Origin: CBDCGJ01 sp965238305
GTDB taxonomy: Bacteria > Pseudomonadota > Alphaproteobacteria > GCA-2731375
Direction: 5' to 3'
DNA length: 64,000 nucleotides
Assembly: GCA_965238305.1 (NCBI GenBank)
Contig: CBDEHK010000001.1
Coordinates: 682,001-746,000 of the forward strand
Below are positions 1 to 7,619 of this stretch, piece by piece. Numbering within the stretch: position 1 is the stretch's first letter; each line of letters begins with the position of its first letter. The translations under genes were made by a program, and so were the position numbers. Below the pieces are notes generated by a model, which was not told the origin of the DNA, did not search any database, and was given only the letters and a program-made list of their open reading frames with translations.

Positions 1-85
1 ACATAACGATAACCAACCCTGTCGGGGCGACGGTCAGCCGGCCTGCGGCGATCCGCACCTGGCCTGTCCGATGAGGGGTCGATGA
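1..85 (+). other. Possible 3' end of an upstream gene
   Basis: Two forward frames stay open from the window edge: one ends at the TGA at 72-74, the other at the TGA at 83-85 that overlaps the hemJ start as ATGA. Either could be the tail of a gene cotranscribed with hemJ; in related genomes heme genes such as hemE or hemH lie there. Only about 24-27 codons are visible and I recognise no family. Confidence 0.25.
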
Positions 86-537
86 TGGAAGAATTTCTGT
101 TGGACTTCTATCTTTGGATTAAAGCCCTGCATGTCATCGCGGTGATTGCCTGGATGGCGGGGATGCTCTATCTGCCGCGCCTGTTCGTCTATCACGTCGA
201 GGCGGAAATAGGCTCGAAACATTCGGAAACCTTCAAGATAATGGAACGCCGGTTGATACGCGCCATCATCAATCCGGCCATGACTATTGCCTGGATCTGC
301 GGTATCGCGATGTTTTTCACCCCCGGCGTGATCGATTGGGCTGGTGACCATTGGTTCCAGGTGAAATTTGTTGCGGTCGTGCTTCTAAGCGGCCTGCACG
401 GCTGGTTCTCGCGCTGGCGCAAAGCCTTCGAGCGGGATGAAAACAAGCACAGCGCCAAATTCTTCCGCTATTGGAACGAAGTCCCGACCCTGGCCCTGAT
501 CGTCATCGTCATCATGGTCATCGTCCGGCCGATTTAG
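82..537 (+). CDS. hemJ: Protoporphyrinogen IX oxidase HemJ
   Basis: Membrane enzyme of the HemJ family, which oxidises protoporphyrinogen IX to protoporphyrin IX late in heme synthesis in bacteria lacking HemG and HemY. The 151-residue length is normal. About four membrane segments are visible (near residues 8-30, 62-84, 90-108 and 130-150). The family-typical His in the first helix (H17, in KALHVIAVIAW), the YLPRLFVYH segment after it and a Lys in the third helix (VKFVAVV) are all present. The start is ATG-ATG at 82 with a GAGGGG ribosome-binding site just upstream. The hemJ-rho association is common in Alphaproteobacteria; here an A+T-rich insertion separates the two genes. Confidence 0.93.
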   Translation: MMEEFLLDFYLWIKALHVIAVIAWMAGMLYLPRLFVYHVEAEIGSKHSETFKIMERRLIRAIINPAMTIAWICGIAMFFTPGVIDWAGDHWFQVKFVAVVLLSGLHGWFSRWRKAFERDENKHSAKFFRYWNEVPTLALIVIVIMVIVRPI

Positions 538-628
538 GGCCCACAAACGGCAGCGCTAAGTGCGTTGTTTTAGAATTTAGAAAAGAATCTCCTTTTTAGT
601 ACGTTCGAATTTCGAGAACTAATACAGT

Positions 629-634
629 TATAAT
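629..634 (+). promoter_or_regulatory. Possible -10 box (TATAAT) for the DUF3800 gene
   Basis: A perfect TATAAT lies 39 bases before the DUF3800 start, in A+T-rich DNA. No good -35 box stands at 16-18 bases; the best is TTCGAA at 604-609 with a 19-base spacer. In DNA this A+T-rich a TATAAT by chance is not rare, so this is only suggestive. Confidence 0.28.
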
Positions 635-673
635 ATATTTATTGTTACTCAATCGTGTGTTAATTTTTGTTAG

Positions 674-1564
674 ATGACCGCATTAAGAGAAAACCCTGAT
701 TATAGCTATGTAGCCTATATCGACGAATCTGGCGATCCCGGCCTAAACAAAGTGAAACCAATCGATTCCAACGGCTCCAGTGAGTGGTTAGTGGTTTCTG
801 CGGTTGTGATCCGTGCTGAATTGGAGCACGAAGTTGCCAAGTGGGTCGCTGATATGATGTCCGCAATTAATAGCCATCAAATGCGAGACATTCACTTCAG
901 CAAACTCAATCCAGCGAGAAAACAGTTGGTTTGTCGATATTTGGCTGAGCGAAAAGTAAGATGTTTTGTAGTGCTGTCAAATAAGCAGAACATGAAAGGA
1001 TACCGCAATCCGTGGGCGGAACAAATTCCTTCAGACAATTGGTTCTATTGCTGGATGACAAGATTGTTATTGGAAAGAGTAACACATTTTGTGAATGAAA
1101 AATCTCAAAAAGAATTTGGCGAAACTCGGCGCATCAAGTTGGAGTTTAGTGAACGAGGGGGCTTATCATACAGCCAAATGAACGCATATTACGAATGGTT
1201 GAGGGGAAAAAGCAGGGGAGGAAACCTATTTTTGAACCAAGGTGATTTTGCTTGGGCTTCGATTCATCCAAATTTGTTGAAAGTGTATAATCACACCCAG
1301 AGAGCGGGATTGAAATTGGCGGACATAGTGGCAAGTGCTTTTTTCAAAGGTGTTGATGTTTGGGATACTAAAAAATGTGATCCCGAATACGCGATGTTGC
1401 TAAAACCAAGAATGGCTACAGACACCGACCTCAAGGACGGACTTATTTCTGGCTACGGCGTAAAACTGATGCCGAAATGGCGAACCTTGAATGTTCTTCC
1501 AGAACAAAAGGAATTATTGACGTTCTACGGGTATCCAAAACAGTGGTGGCAATTCAATGATTAA
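674..1564 (+). CDS. DUF3800 domain-containing protein
   Basis: 296 residues. The N-terminal strand carries the YIDESGDPG signature of DUF3800, and the C-terminal part has the family-typical segment GLKLADIVASAFFKGVD. DUF3800 is considered an RNase H-like fold with acidic residues at the predicted active site; its role is not established, and members are often found on mobile or accessory DNA. Base and codon use are clearly more A+T-rich than in hemJ and rho, and flanking non-coding DNA is A+T-rich too, so the gene looks acquired. No convincing Shine-Dalgarno precedes the ATG. It stands alone: no partner nuclease, methylase or toxin-antitoxin gene is beside it. Confidence 0.85.
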   Translation: MTALRENPDYSYVAYIDESGDPGLNKVKPIDSNGSSEWLVVSAVVIRAELEHEVAKWVADMMSAINSHQMRDIHFSKLNPARKQLVCRYLAERKVRCFVVLSNKQNMKGYRNPWAEQIPSDNWFYCWMTRLLLERVTHFVNEKSQKEFGETRRIKLEFSERGGLSYSQMNAYYEWLRGKSRGGNLFLNQGDFAWASIHPNLLKVYNHTQRAGLKLADIVASAFFKGVDVWDTKKCDPEYAMLLKPRMATDTDLKDGLISGYGVKLMPKWRTLNVLPEQKELLTFYGYPKQWWQFND

Positions 1565-1726
1565 GATTGTGGGGCCCGGACCCGTTTAATCTGTCGCCAT
1601 TTAGCCCGACTCTAATTGTCCGGCGTACTACTCAGACGCCACGGGGTTATTTCTACCCACAGCCCGAGCGCTCCGGCGCCCCACGGGTAATTCTACCAAA
1701 CCGTTGAAACTATCTCAACTTTTATC

Positions 1727-1770
1727 TTTTGAATCAATAAGTTACGTAACTTACTGATTTTGAATCAATA
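1727..1770. repeat. 16-bp palindrome framed by two 13-bp direct repeats
   Basis: TTTTGAATCAATA occurs at 1727-1739 and again at 1758-1770. Between them lies the perfect palindrome TAAGTTACGTAACTTA at 1738-1753. Its inner decamer GTTACGTAAC recurs 27 bases before the porin start at 47440-47449. The layout looks like an operator for a dimeric regulator that may also contact the flanking repeats. Which protein binds is unknown. Confidence 0.6.
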
Positions 1771-1926
1771 TTTTTTACAGGTGTCTTTTCGTTGGACAAT
1801 TGTGTTCTGATTTTGTCACAGCCCCATCTTTGTCTTTTGAAAAATATTTCTTACCGGAATTTTATGTTTCACTCTCGAAATAGCCGGTGCCATTATTTCA
1901 GGACCGTTAGCGGATGAATTAGCAAG

Positions 1927-1944
1927 TTTATCCCCTTGGATAAA
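1927..1944. other. Small stem-loop with DnaA-box-like arms upstream of rho
   Basis: TTTATCC (1927-1933) and GGATAAA (1938-1944) form a 7-bp stem with a 4-base loop. Each arm begins like a DnaA box (consensus TTATCCACA), but only about 7 of 9 positions match on either strand. It may be part of the rho leader RNA or a weak DnaA contact. Confidence 0.35.
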
Positions 1945-2211
1945 GCGATAAAATTGTCACAGGTGTGTGTTTATTGCTTTTCTTTCTTGATATCGTGCCT
2001 AAATTATGTAACAGGATAGGCGACGGACCGGTAGGAAAATCGCGGCCGGAAAGCGGATAGAAAAAAGCCGCTATTGAGGTTACCTTTTCTCTGACGGACC
2101 ACCTTCCGAATTTCATCTCTATCATCGCCGTAATCGGCCTCTGTTGGCATATCGACTGACATTCCACACACCCACTCCCCCTCCTTATCCTCACCTTTCT
2201 GGTAAAAAATA

Positions 2212-3468
2212 ATGAACTTACAAGAGTTAAAAAAGAAAAACCCAACCGACCTTTTATCCTTCGCCGAAGAACTTGAAATTGAAAATGCCAGCTCGTTGCG
2301 GCGCCAAGACATGATGTTCGCGATTTTGAAGGAACTGGCGGATCAGGACGAAGAAATTACCGGCGGCGGGGTGCTGGAAGTTTTGCAGGACGGTTTCGGC
2401 TTTCTGCGCTCGCCGGAATCGAATTATTTGCCGGGCCCGGACGATATTTATATCAGTCCTAGTCAAATTCGCCGTTTTGGCTTGCGCACCGGCGATACCG
2501 TGGATGGAGAAATTCGCGCCCCGAAAGAAAGCGAACGTTATTTCGCCCTACTGCGGGTCAATCAAATCAACTTCGAAGATCCGGACCAAGCCCGGCACAA
2601 GGTTCACTTCGATAACCTGACGCCGCTTTATCCGGATCAACGATTGATCTTGGAACGCAACGATCCGACGGAAAAAGATTATATCCCGCGGGTGATCGAA
2701 ATGACCGCGCCGCTGGGGAAAGGGCAACGCGGTTTAATCGTGGCGCAGCCACGGACCGGTAAAACGGTGATCCTGCAGTCGATCGCGCATTCAATTACGC
2801 AGAACAATCCGGAAGTCTTTTTGATTGTGTTGTTGATTGACGAACGCCCGGAAGAGGTCACGGACATGCAGCGCTCGGTCGATGGCGAAGTGATTTCTTC
2901 GACCTTCGACGAGCCGGCGCAGCGCCATGTTCAGGTCGCCGAAATGGTGATCGAGAAAGCTAAGCGCTTGGTTGAACATAAACGCGACGTGGTCATTTTA
3001 TTGGATTCGATCACTCGGTTGGGCCGGGCTTACAACACGGTGGTGCCATCGTCAGGCAAGGTGCTCACCGGCGGTGTCGATGCTAACGCCCTGCAACGGC
3101 CAAAACGCTTTTTTGGCGCGGCCCGGAATATCGAAGAAGGCGGGTCCCTGACGATCATCGCGACCGCCCTGATCGATACTGGCAGTCGCATGGACGAAGT
3201 AATTTTTGAAGAATTCAAGGGCACCGGTAATTCGGAAATCGTGCTCGACCGCAAGCTCGCCGACAAGCGCATCTACCCGGCCATCGACATCACCAAATCC
3301 GCCACCCGCAAGGAAGAACTGCTGGTCGACAAGGCCGCGCTGGCAAAAATGTTCGTGCTGCGCCGTATCCTATCACCCATGGGCACGGTCGACAGCATGG
3401 AATTCCTGCTCGACAAGCTGAAAGGCACCAAAAACAACGACGACTTCTTCGATCATATGAATACCTAG
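2212..3468 (+). CDS. rho: Transcription termination factor Rho
   Basis: Hexameric RNA-dependent ATPase that ends transcription at Rho-dependent sites. At 418 residues it has the usual length and all parts. The N-terminal helical and cold-shock-like RNA-binding domains cover about residues 1-120 (LKKKNPTDLLSFAEELEIE; GFGFLRSPESNYLPGPDDIYISPSQI). The Walker A segment GLIVAQPRTGKTV is near 172-184 and Walker B with DSITRLGRAYN near 260-275. The C-terminal part ends with KSATRKEELL and the conserved tail. The ATG at 2212 follows a weak GGTAAAAAAT region; no other in-frame start fits better. It is set apart from hemJ by the DUF3800 island and a long leader. Confidence 0.98.
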   Translation: MNLQELKKKNPTDLLSFAEELEIENASSLRRQDMMFAILKELADQDEEITGGGVLEVLQDGFGFLRSPESNYLPGPDDIYISPSQIRRFGLRTGDTVDGEIRAPKESERYFALLRVNQINFEDPDQARHKVHFDNLTPLYPDQRLILERNDPTEKDYIPRVIEMTAPLGKGQRGLIVAQPRTGKTVILQSIAHSITQNNPEVFLIVLLIDERPEEVTDMQRSVDGEVISSTFDEPAQRHVQVAEMVIEKAKRLVEHKRDVVILLDSITRLGRAYNTVVPSSGKVLTGGVDANALQRPKRFFGAARNIEEGGSLTIIATALIDTGSRMDEVIFEEFKGTGNSEIVLDRKLADKRIYPAIDITKSATRKEELLVDKAALAKMFVLRRILSPMGTVDSMEFLLDKLKGTKNNDDFFDHMNT

Positions 3469-3497
3469 AGTTTTTCAATACACAAAGCCATCACCAG

Positions 3498-3561
3498 CCC
3501 GCTCCCCCGGCCCAACCACCCAATGATGGTACCCTGTGGGTGGTTGGGCCGGGGGAGCGGG
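3498..3561. repeat. Perfect inverted repeat with 25-bp arms between convergent rho and TPR genes
   Basis: Arms at 3498-3522 and 3537-3561 are perfectly complementary over 25 bases and separated by a 14-base loop; the stem is very G+C-rich. It lies between two convergent genes, so a bidirectional terminator role is plausible, but neither side has a clear T-tract directly after the stem. The left part (3488-3514) reappears with two mismatches at 58271-58297, so this is also a dispersed repeat. Confidence 0.75.
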
Positions 3562-3632
3562 GCGGCCTGGCATCTAATAAAAAGCCTCTAGACGGTGTTC
3601 GAAGAAATCTAAACCCGAACTATTACGGCGGC

Positions 3633-4472
3633 CTACTTGATCCCCATCCGGCAGCCTTTTTTGATGCATTTGGCGAAAGCAACGCGCGTGCGTTTGCCAT
3701 ATTGGCCATCCACCGGGCCTGGGTTATAACCCTTCTTTTTCAGGTTGCCCTGATAATAACGGATCCAATATTTACCGCCGATATCCATCGCCGCCTCGTA
3801 GGTTTTTAGGGCCATTTCGGGCTCGCCATTCTGCACATAGGCGGCGGCCAAGGTTTCCATCATTTCCGCATCTCTGGGTCGCAGATCAATAGCCCGCAGG
3901 CCCCAATGCACGGCTTTGGGTCCATTGCGGGCGGTTTTGTCGTTCGCGTTGGCGTATATCCAGGCCAAAGCATGCATCGCTTTTGCGTGCCAGACATAAA
4001 GTTCCATCACCTGCTCAAAATCGGCGATCGCCTCGGGATAGGTTTCTTTCAACAGATAGGTAAAGCCCCGGCGATAATAGGCCTCGATATATTCCGGCTT
4101 TAAGGTGACGGCGGCGTTATAATCGGCGATGGCATGGTCATAGCGTTTCTGCCAGCGTTTGGCTTCCCCGCGGGCATAATATATTTTCGCGTCTTTCGGG
4201 TTGAGCGTCAGGGCTTCCGAATAGTCTTTTTCGGCGCGTTTGAAATCGCGTTTGGTAAAATAGGCATAACCACGATTATAAAGAATAATGGCGCGCCCGA
4301 AGGAGGCTTTGGCCTGCGGCAGAATTTCCGAGCACACTTGAATGCGGTGATCTGGCTTTTGCTTGTCATCGAAACAAGCTTGGCGGGCATTGTTATTTTG
4401 CTGGGCCAGGGCACTTGTGGCAATGAGGGCGGTGATGCCGATCGAAACACTCAAAAAACTAAACTTAATCAT
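3633..4472 (-). CDS. Secreted TPR-repeat protein with C-terminal peptidoglycan-binding-like motif
   Basis: 279 residues. Residues 1-23 form a signal peptide ending in ATSALA, so the protein is exported. Tetratricopeptide repeats run through about 61-94, 95-128, 129-162 and 201-234, with a diverged unit between the last two. The C-terminal segment GYNPGPVDGQYGKRTRVAF (about 248-266) resembles the core of peptidoglycan-binding domain 1, so it may dock on the cell wall as a periplasmic scaffold. The partner is unknown. It is convergent with rho. The next upstream gene on the same strand is the O-antigen ligase, 76 bases away. Confidence 0.8.
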   Translation of the reverse strand: MIKFSFLSVSIGITALIATSALAQQNNNARQACFDDKQKPDHRIQVCSEILPQAKASFGRAIILYNRGYAYFTKRDFKRAEKDYSEALTLNPKDAKIYYARGEAKRWQKRYDHAIADYNAAVTLKPEYIEAYYRRGFTYLLKETYPEAIADFEQVMELYVWHAKAMHALAWIYANANDKTARNGPKAVHWGLRAIDLRPRDAEMMETLAAAYVQNGEPEMALKTYEAAMDIGGKYWIRYYQGNLKKKGYNPGPVDGQYGKRTRVAFAKCIKKGCRMGIK

Positions 4473-4548
4473 AGATACACCATTGGTAATATTCGACTAT
4501 TTATTGATCATAAGGCGCGCCGCCGGCGACATCAATTTACAAATATGG

Positions 4549-5796
4549 TTAACTCGCAATGTCGAGCCCGTCACGTTGCCCGGCGATTTTGTCTTTCAGC
4601 TCCAACCCGATGAGCAAGCCGACCGGCAACCAATAGACCAACCATACTGGCTGTGCATTGACCATGACAGTGCGCATATTGAAGCAGCCAATCACCAATC
4701 CCAGACAGATCAGGGCAAGGCTCAAGCGCGCCAGATCGCTGGACTTGAACAGTTTTAAAGCGGTTTTTAAGGCCATGGCCAGGGTCCCGACAAACAGCCC
4801 CAGGCCGATGATGCCGCCATAAAACAAGGCGCTGAGGTAGATATTGTGTGGTGACTTCCAGCCAGTCCATCCGGCCGCAGCGGCGAATTTCGAATTATCC
4901 TTGATGCCCCAGCCAAAGTAGGGCCGGGCCGAAACCTTTTCCAGCGCATCGGCCCAGATGGCGAAGCGGTGACTGTCGCCGCGTTTGATCAGATCGATTT
5001 GGTCTAGGAAACCGCCCAGCACCAAAAGCAAGGCAACAAATGCCAAGCCACCGAGCAGCAGGGCCCATTTTCCTCGCCCGGTTAGGGCGAGAATTAGAAG
5101 TGTGATCAAGCTAACGGCGATCAAGGGTCCACGACTAAACGTGAGTAAAAAAAGGCAGATCACCGGCACCATCCAGATTGCGAACCCCGGCAGTCCGACC
5201 GCGGCAAGATAATACCGGCGCCAAAGCAACAAGGTGACGATGACCACTGCAAAGACGGTTGCTGCCTTAATTGGGTTTGCGGTGATGCCATAAATTCCGA
5301 GGCGACGTGCCAACGAAAAACCGTCATAGGCGTAAACCAGGATGGCCCCGACCGCGACGATCGCCGCCGCCGCGCAAAAAAGGTGAAAGGCCCGCTGCAT
5401 AGTCGGATTTTCCTGATCGGTGGAATAGGCGGCCCAAGCCATAAACATTACGAACAAGAAGATGACCAAGCTGGTCCGAAGGGTTTTCAATGCCTCCTTC
5501 GGATCGATAGTGTCCTGCCAAAAAAGACTGAATAGGGAATAAAGAATGAACAAACAGGCAACTTGTAGGATGTGCGATTGTTTGCAGGCGAAGGGAATGA
5601 ATTGGCGCCCCTGTTTATACAGAAAAGCCGCTAACACCAGATAAATCAGCCACCGTTGCGCTGCCGTCGACAGACCCAGAAACCCGACTAAAATCAAGGC
5701 CGGGCCAAAAAATGCCAAGCCGCCGTGGCGCTGCCAGAATGATGTTACGATGCCTCGGGAAAAAATCGGCGAGCCGGCAGTCATATAGAAATCCAA
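4549..5796 (-). CDS. O-antigen ligase family protein (WaaL/Wzy-like)
   Basis: 415-residue polytopic inner-membrane protein with about ten to twelve hydrophobic segments. The periplasmic loop near residue 315 carries SPHNIYLSALFYGG, the His-containing motif of the Wzy_C/WaaL superfamily, which transfers undecaprenyl-linked glycans to lipid A core or polymerises them. The stretch ITANPIKAATVFAVV and Arg-rich cytoplasmic turns fit the family. There is no neighbouring O-antigen cluster; only the heptosyltransferase-like gene at 48.6 kb and lptE in this window concern the envelope. Ligase versus polymerase cannot be told from sequence alone. Confidence 0.8.
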   Translation of the reverse strand: MDFYMTAGSPIFSRGIVTSFWQRHGGLAFFGPALILVGFLGLSTAAQRWLIYLVLAAFLYKQGRQFIPFACKQSHILQVACLFILYSLFSLFWQDTIDPKEALKTLRTSLVIFLFVMFMAWAAYSTDQENPTMQRAFHLFCAAAAIVAVGAILVYAYDGFSLARRLGIYGITANPIKAATVFAVVIVTLLLWRRYYLAAVGLPGFAIWMVPVICLFLLTFSRGPLIAVSLITLLILALTGRGKWALLLGGLAFVALLLVLGGFLDQIDLIKRGDSHRFAIWADALEKVSARPYFGWGIKDNSKFAAAAGWTGWKSPHNIYLSALFYGGIIGLGLFVGTLAMALKTALKLFKSSDLARLSLALICLGLVIGCFNMRTVMVNAQPVWLVYWLPVGLLIGLELKDKIAGQRDGLDIAS

Positions 5797-5939
5797 CGCA
5801 ATAACATATCCAACGCTTTCGCTCGGTTGGCATAATCGAACAGTGATTACTTATACCCGATCAGCGCGAATTATCACAAAAAACTTCCGGTTCGCGGAGA
5901 TATTACGCGATGCCGCTTGTCGCGGGGGTCGACCGGTTC

Positions 5940-5969
5940 TTGTCTGACACTGTTGGCTGTGATTATGCT
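5940..5969 (+). promoter_or_regulatory. Possible sigma70-type promoter for the gene at 6005
   Basis: TTGTCT (5940-5945) and TATGCT (5964-5969) are spaced by 18 bases and lie about 35 bases before the start at 6005. Each matches the consensus at four of six positions. The gap is divergent, so a promoter is expected here. Confidence 0.35.
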
Positions 5970-6004
5970 AAGTTCGATTGCCTGGAAACGGAAGGAAACA
6001 AAGT

Positions 6005-6493
6005 ATGTCCGACGAACGATTAGCGATTTTGGAACAGCGCCGCATTGAGGCGGCCGTGATCAAGCCGATATACGAAGTGATGAAAAACCGCATTGGCGGC
6101 GAAGCGGCGCAAGAAATTCTGCGTGAAGCGATCACCGAAAGCGCGATCGCTGCCGGGGCCGAATTCGCCGCTGAATTCGACGGCCAGACCGATTTGCAGG
6201 CGTTTCAGGAAATTGGCAAACATTGGCTGAAGGGCGGCGCGCTGGAGAAGGATTATCTTAAACAAACCGACACCGAATATCATTTTAATGTCACCCGCTG
6301 CCGCTATGCGGAAATGTACCAAGAAATGGGCCTAGGCGAAATCGGCCATTTGCTTTCCTGTCATCGCGACGCCACCTTCTGCCAGGGCTTCGATAAACGC
6401 ATCGGCTTTGAGCGCACCCAGACCATCATGAGCGGCGCCAGTCATTGCGATTTCCGCTATAGCTTCGATGCCGACGGTGAAAAAGGAGATTAA
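6005..6493 (+). CDS. L-2-amino-thiazoline-4-carboxylic acid hydrolase family protein
   Basis: 162 residues. It resembles the ATC_hydrolase family (PF14196), named after a Pseudomonas enzyme that opens L-2-amino-thiazoline-4-carboxylate on the way to cysteine. The characteristic C-terminal part is visible: NVTRCRYAEMYQEMGLGEIG, then LLSCHRDATFCQGF and a late Cys/His pair (GASHCDFRY). Most genomic members have no tested substrate, so the family name should not be read as a function. The ATG at 6005 (MSDERLAIL) follows GGAAGGAAA at a good distance and is preferred to an in-frame TTG at 5978. It is tail-to-tail with the GFA gene, overlapping by four bases. Confidence 0.78.
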   Translation: MSDERLAILEQRRIEAAVIKPIYEVMKNRIGGEAAQEILREAITESAIAAGAEFAAEFDGQTDLQAFQEIGKHWLKGGALEKDYLKQTDTEYHFNVTRCRYAEMYQEMGLGEIGHLLSCHRDATFCQGFDKRIGFERTQTIMSGASHCDFRYSFDADGEKGD

Positions 6494-6909
6494 TTGTCCG
6501 ACGGCGGCGAACTTTGGGCGATAACTTCAGCCTCTGTCAGCCTGGGATGATCACCGGCAAAATCGTAGCCGTCCGGTTTGTTGTCGATATAGATTTCTGC
6601 CGTCAAGTTGAATATTGAACTGTCATCAAAACAACCGACATTCATGAAATAGCGGTTCTCCGATGTTAATCGATAGAACAACCCGGACCCGCACTGCCGG
6701 CAAAATCCGCGCTCAGCCCATGACGAAGAGCTATAGCGGCCGATGTTTTCCTCACCTTCAAACTCGATGCCGGTGGCGATTACAGCAAATCCCGGCCCGC
6801 CACTCCACCGCCGACACATCCCACAATGACAGGCATGATAGTGATGCTCGACACTGTCAACTTTGAAGCGAACCGCGCCACAAAGGCATTTTCCTGTGAT
6901 GTTTGACAT
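6490..6909 (-). CDS. GFA family zinc protein (glutathione-dependent formaldehyde-activating-like)
   Basis: 139 residues with the zinc-binding Cys pattern of the GFA/CENP-V fold: C8 and C10 (GKCLCGAVRF), C27, C29 and C32 (ACHCGMCRRW), and a CRQCGSGLF pair near 70. Family members were linked to S-hydroxymethylglutathione formation, but many act on other thiol adducts or have unknown roles. It lies just downstream of a glutathione transferase gene on the same strand (8 bases apart), so a joint role in glutathione-dependent detoxification is reasonable but inferred. Confidence 0.85.
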   Translation of the reverse strand: MSNITGKCLCGAVRFKVDSVEHHYHACHCGMCRRWSGGPGFAVIATGIEFEGEENIGRYSSSSWAERGFCRQCGSGLFYRLTSENRYFMNVGCFDDSSIFNLTAEIYIDNKPDGYDFAGDHPRLTEAEVIAQSSPPSDN

Positions 6910-6917
6910 TTTTCCCC

Positions 6918-7583
6918 TTAGATCGACCCCTGCGAACGAATTTGAGATGCCTTGAAGTCATCCTTACCGATATTGGCAGCGCGTTCGACCGCTGGGCGGC
7001 CGCCAACCCGCTTGAACCAGGCCCGCAAAGCCGGATAATCGGTCATATCGATGCCATAGGCTTTATAGCCACGCAACCACGGCCAGCAGGCCATATCGGC
7101 AATCGAATAGTCGTTCGCTAACCAGTCCCGGTCTTCCAACCGCGCATCCAAGACGCCATATAGGCGGACCACTTCATTGCTATAACGCTCGACCGCATAG
7201 TCGATTTTCTCTTTTTTGTAGTTGCGGAAATGGGCGGCTTGTCCGGCCATTGGCCCCAGTCCGGCCATCTGCCAAAACAGCCATTGCTCGACTTCGCTCC
7301 GGGCCCGCTGTTCGCTTGGATAAAAACGGCCGGTTTTGTTGCCGAGATATTGCAGAATGGCACCGGATTCGAAAATCGAAATCGGCGCCCCGCCGGGGCC
7401 ATCGCGATCGACAATCGCCGGCATCCGACCGTTCGGCGACAGGGCCAGGAATTCGTCAGTAAACTGCTGCCGCTCGCCCAAATTCACCGGCTTTATATCG
7501 TAGGGCAGGCCGCATTCTTCCAGCATGATGGTGATTTTCCAACCATTAGGTGTCGGCCAGAAATGCAGATCGATTGGGGGCAT
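6918..7583 (-). CDS. Glutathione S-transferase family protein (Nu-class, YfcG/YghU-like)
   Basis: 221 residues. The N-terminal thioredoxin-fold domain carries TPNGWK at residues 11-16, the loop typical of Nu-class enzymes, where Thr/Asn rather than Tyr or Cys contact glutathione. It also has the GRMPAIVD cis-Pro and FESGAILQYLG segments. The helical C-terminal domain has SIADMACWPW, the N-capping motif of GSTs. Characterised relatives (E. coli YfcG, YghU) reduce disulfides using two glutathiones. It probably forms an operon with the GFA gene. Substrate unknown. Confidence 0.88.
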   Translation of the reverse strand: MPPIDLHFWPTPNGWKITIMLEECGLPYDIKPVNLGERQQFTDEFLALSPNGRMPAIVDRDGPGGAPISIFESGAILQYLGNKTGRFYPSEQRARSEVEQWLFWQMAGLGPMAGQAAHFRNYKKEKIDYAVERYSNEVVRLYGVLDARLEDRDWLANDYSIADMACWPWLRGYKAYGIDMTDYPALRAWFKRVGGRPAVERAANIGKDDFKASQIRSQGSI

Positions 7584-7619
7584 GAATTTCGTCCTAGGCT
7601 GGATTGGGCGATGCCGGGG

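Larger units (their letters stand above)
1565..2211. other. 647-base non-coding region between the DUF3800 gene and rho
   Basis: No credible gene. The first part is G+C-rich and holds an imperfect direct repeat (CCACGGGGTTATTTCTACC at 1638-1656 and CCACGGGTAATTCTACC at 1681-1697). From about 1700 it turns A+T-rich and holds a 16-base palindrome flanked by 13-base direct repeats (1727-1770) and a small stem-loop (1927-1944). It probably contains the rho promoter and a long leader. Rho genes in other bacteria are often autoregulated through their leaders, but no specific leader structure can be proved by eye. Confidence 0.6.

Noticed and set aside
541..1600. Target-site duplication around the DUF3800 island
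   Set aside because: GGGCCC occurs at both edges (near 537 and 1572), but flanking bases differ and a 6-mer G+C palindrome is too common to count as a duplication.
1565..2211. Chromosome origin in the A+T-rich region before rho
   Set aside because: Only two poor DnaA-box-like hexamers are seen and no unwinding repeat series. Kept only as a weak remark.
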